This document shows positions 62,206 through 64,000 of a DNA stretch of 64,000 bases, piece after piece. The translations under genes were made by a program, and so were the position numbers. Where the stretch lies: the NCBI GenBank assembly GCA_022548915.1, contig JAKZES010000016.1, forward strand, positions 34,502 to 98,501, read 5' to 3'. The notes under the pieces were generated by a model. The model was not told where the DNA came from and made no database searches. It saw only the letters and a program-made list of their open reading frames with translations. Each line of letters begins with the position of its first letter. Within the stretch, counting starts at the first letter, position 1. The DNA comes from Verrucomicrobiaceae bacterium E54 (lineage in GTDB: Bacteria; Verrucomicrobiota; Verrucomicrobiia; Verrucomicrobiales; Akkermansiaceae).

Positions 62206-62802
62206 TCAGGATTCTTCGCCGGAGGGCGCTTCACCGGAGGATCCCGCGACGACGACCTTGGTCTTCGCCCACTCGTCACCAAGACGGAGACCCTTTTCCG
62301 GCTTGTCCTCGCGCGTGAAGAGGACGATCGCCTCCACCAGCCCGAACAGCGGGATCAGGAGCGCGATGTTTCTCACGATCGCCGCCTGCCAGTCACCGGT
62401 GATGTCACCTCCGCCCTGCTTCTCGACCTTCAGCTTCATGGCCATCTTGCCGATGCTCTGGCCCTTGAGGAAAGGCAGCGAATCGCGGGTCACCAGGTAG
62501 GCCGCCCACAGAATCCAGGAAAGACGATCCAGGACGTCCGGCAGGATCATCGCCGCCGTCCAGTAGATCCCCGTGGCCACGAGGAGATCGATGATCGCCG
62601 CGATGATGCGTGTGTTCACCGGCGGGATGCCACCCGGCACCCCCTCGTCCTCCTCGCTCGAATCCTCAGTCACGCGGACACTCGATGCCTTCTGCTTCGG
62701 CTCGGGCGGCGGCGGATCCACCGGAACGGCCGGCGGCGGCGGCTCGGGCGGCCGATTGAGGTCGGGCGGCGGCGGTTCGTAGGGCTTCTTCTCCTCGGAC
62801 AT
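62206..62802 (-). CDS. RDD-family membrane protein
   Basis: The 198-residue product from ATG 62802 has a Pro-rich cytoplasmic N-terminus (PPPPDLNRPPEPPPPAVPVDPPPPEP), an acidic linker, and an RDD domain: TRIIAAIIDLLVATGIYW, LPFLKGQSIGKMAMKLKVEK and RNIALLIPLFGLVEAIVLFTRED. RDD proteins are small membrane proteins, some acting as transporters or antiporters; the role is unknown here. Confidence 0.85.
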   Translation of the reverse strand: MSEEKKPYEPPPPDLNRPPEPPPPAVPVDPPPPEPKQKASSVRVTEDSSEEDEGVPGGIPPVNTRIIAAIIDLLVATGIYWTAAMILPDVLDRLSWILWAAYLVTRDSLPFLKGQSIGKMAMKLKVEKQGGGDITGDWQAAIVRNIALLIPLFGLVEAIVLFTREDKPEKGLRLGDEWAKTKVVVAGSSGEAPSGEES

Positions 62803-63306
62803 CACCCGACCCCTTACTACCGGAGTCCCGCAAGGTCGAGGATTCAGAAAGCGAACCTGCACGGGCGTCCGAACGGCAACGCCCCCGTTTCACACGCGTG
62901 AGCAATGCCTTCGGCGGCAGGTATGGCGATTCAGGCGACACCAATAGCCGATGAGGCCCCCGGGCTTCGACGGCCACCGGCGGCCCGCTCTGGCTTGCAT
63001 GGTTCCGGCACCTCGCCAGCCGGAATCCCGTGGAAGGGACCAGTCACGGTGATTGGAGCAAGTGAAGAACTCACATGCCATTGAGCGAACCTTCAGTGTC
63101 CAGAAAACAATAAACTCCGGCTGTATACCAACGAACTCTAGAGATATGCGGACACACCTGCAAAGCGCGTGCAAAGTGCCGAAAAGTTCTGGCGTAATCA
63201 AACTTTTTGAGGTACAGCGACAGTAAACTGAGTTTCGCCAGTGTTCTCGCTTGTTCGTGAGAGACTCAGTTACCGCCAACCAACCCAAAACAAGGAAAAC
63301 CAAACC
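62803..63306. other. Long intergenic region, AT-richer toward its right end
   Basis: These 504 bp between divergent genes carry no convincing gene. From about 63080 the base composition becomes clearly more AT-rich than its surroundings. AACTGAGT (63226-63233) and ACTCAGTT (63264-63271) form an 8-bp inverted repeat in the presumed leader of the next gene, with a weaker inner stem (TCTCGC/GTGAGA). Confidence 0.5.
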
Positions 63307-63930
63307 ATGAAAATAACCCAAGCCCTCGGAGCATCGGCCCTGTTGGCCGGACTCGCGAACATGACAACCACTCAGGCCGCCAGTCTGGAAGTGGATTTTC
63401 AGGCGACGCTTTCATCGCAGAGCAATGCCAATTGCAACGGCGAGGGAAGGTACTACCATGTCTCGCTCGTTAGCCCGAACCCGGGCACGGGGTCCTTTTG
63501 TGCCAATCTCCCGGGCACCAACGACCCGGCCCCTCCCTTCGTCCGGAACTACGACGGACCTGTCGAGTTCTACAAGTTTGCCGGAAACACCAATAGTGAC
63601 ATCACCGGCGTCTCAAAGTCGTCTGGCGCGAGCGCGGACGCCATCACGCTCACGACCGATGACACGGCATTCGATGCCTTCGGCCAGAACCTGACGAAAC
63701 TCTGGGACTCGACCGACCCGGGACCCGATCTCAAGGTTGGGGAACTCCTCAGCGCGAGCTCCGATACCCAAGCCGTCGGTTGGCGCGACCTCGGTGGTGC
63801 CGTTGTCACCGTCGACGTGAGCACCGTTCCTGGCGGTGCCGGGTCGGTTCACTTCTATTATGCCAACTACAACGGGAAACCCACGGTCACGGTGACCATG
63901 CGCGACGGCCGCGCGAGATTTTTTCTGTAA
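63307..63930 (+). CDS. Exported protein of unknown function
   Basis: The 207-residue product from ATG 63307 (AAGGAAAA about 10 bp upstream) has a signal peptide (MKITQALGASALLAGLANMTTTQA) and a Ser/Thr/Asp-rich beta-type mature domain, as in PEP-CTERM or surface proteins. It ends MRDGRARFFL without a PEP-CTERM sorting helix, so it may be truncated, or secreted freely. Composition is less GC-rich than most genes in the window. Confidence 0.65.
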   Translation: MKITQALGASALLAGLANMTTTQAASLEVDFQATLSSQSNANCNGEGRYYHVSLVSPNPGTGSFCANLPGTNDPAPPFVRNYDGPVEFYKFAGNTNSDITGVSKSSGASADAITLTTDDTAFDAFGQNLTKLWDSTDPGPDLKVGELLSASSDTQAVGWRDLGGAVVTVDVSTVPGGAGSVHFYYANYNGKPTVTVTMRDGRARFFL

Positions 63931-64000
63931 ATTGTGAAGAGGCACGGGGTTCTGGAGGTGGTTTGGAACGGTTGTTGGTTTCGGTGTTTGGCTCAGTTGT

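Noticed and set aside
62806..62880. tRNA-like sequence upstream of the RDD gene
   Set aside because: No complete cloverleaf with anticodon and T-arm consensus could be formed by eye.

Overview
The window is high-GC bacterial DNA, most likely from a member of the Verrucomicrobiota (Verrucomicrobiales-like). The basis is the combination of a Planctomycete/Verrucomicrobia-type DUF1549-DUF1553 plus DUF1501 secreted pair, a sulfatase, alpha-L-rhamnosidases (GH78 and GH106), a GbsR-type regulator paired with a NusG/RfaH paralogue ahead of a nucleotide-sugar operon, class III fructose-bisphosphatase, four-helix-bundle (S23-type) ORFs and abundant palindromic intergenic repeats. No rRNA, tRNA, CRISPR array or transposase gene was seen. 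Start codons are often GTG or TTG and Shine-Dalgarno sequences are mostly absent.

Layout. (1) 1-8226, minus strand: an extracellular or surface polysaccharide precursor operon. A GbsR-like regulator and a NusG/RfaH-like elongation factor lead, then UDP-glucuronate decarboxylase, UDP-sugar dehydrogenase, GDP-fucose synthase, GDP-mannose 4,6-dehydratase and a cytidylyltransferase/GHMP-kinase fusion that runs off the left edge. Three passenger modules (a DUF433/DUF5615 toxin-antitoxin pair and two four-helix-bundle genes) sit exactly in the gaps between these genes, each bounded by inverted repeats. Two nearly identical palindromes mark the regulator and the operon. (2) 8238-12630: dnaE and a nucleotidyltransferase-type module. 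(3) 12876-17256: a compact plus-strand operon of membrane and DUF2071 genes, then a convergent DUF4143 ATPase with four 23-bp-period repeats at its 5' end. (4) 17410-27365: DUF2288, HAD phosphatase, two-component system, rhodanese, sulfatase, AbgT transporter, gluconokinase, class III FBPase. (5) 27421-38926: a deoxysugar (probably L-rhamnose/L-fucose) use region with an AraC regulator, a sugar isomerase-family protein, RhaT, GH106, an ornithine cyclodeaminase-family protein, a pseudouridine synthase and GH78. (6) 39065-49630: polyprenyl synthase, VapBC, asd, two tiny lipoproteins, leuC-TraB-leuD, rhodanese lipoprotein, a squalene-cyclase-repeat protein, a phosphotransferase and a BLUF photoreceptor. 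(7) 49689-63930: secreted hydrolase, MpaB-like oxygenase between two gene fragments, FAD oxidoreductase, methyltransferase, PhoD-like phosphatase, the DUF1549/DUF1501 pair, a PepSY-like mini membrane protein, an RDD protein and a secreted protein at the edge.

The most unusual content lies between the genes. Passenger cassettes are bounded by inverted repeats. A family of roughly 140-170 bp palindromic elements starts within a base or two of the preceding stop codon in all three copies. A second hairpin family has one complete empty copy and one half copy. There is also an exactly phased four-unit repeat at the DUF4143 ATPase gene and a shared palindromic operator for the polysaccharide operon.
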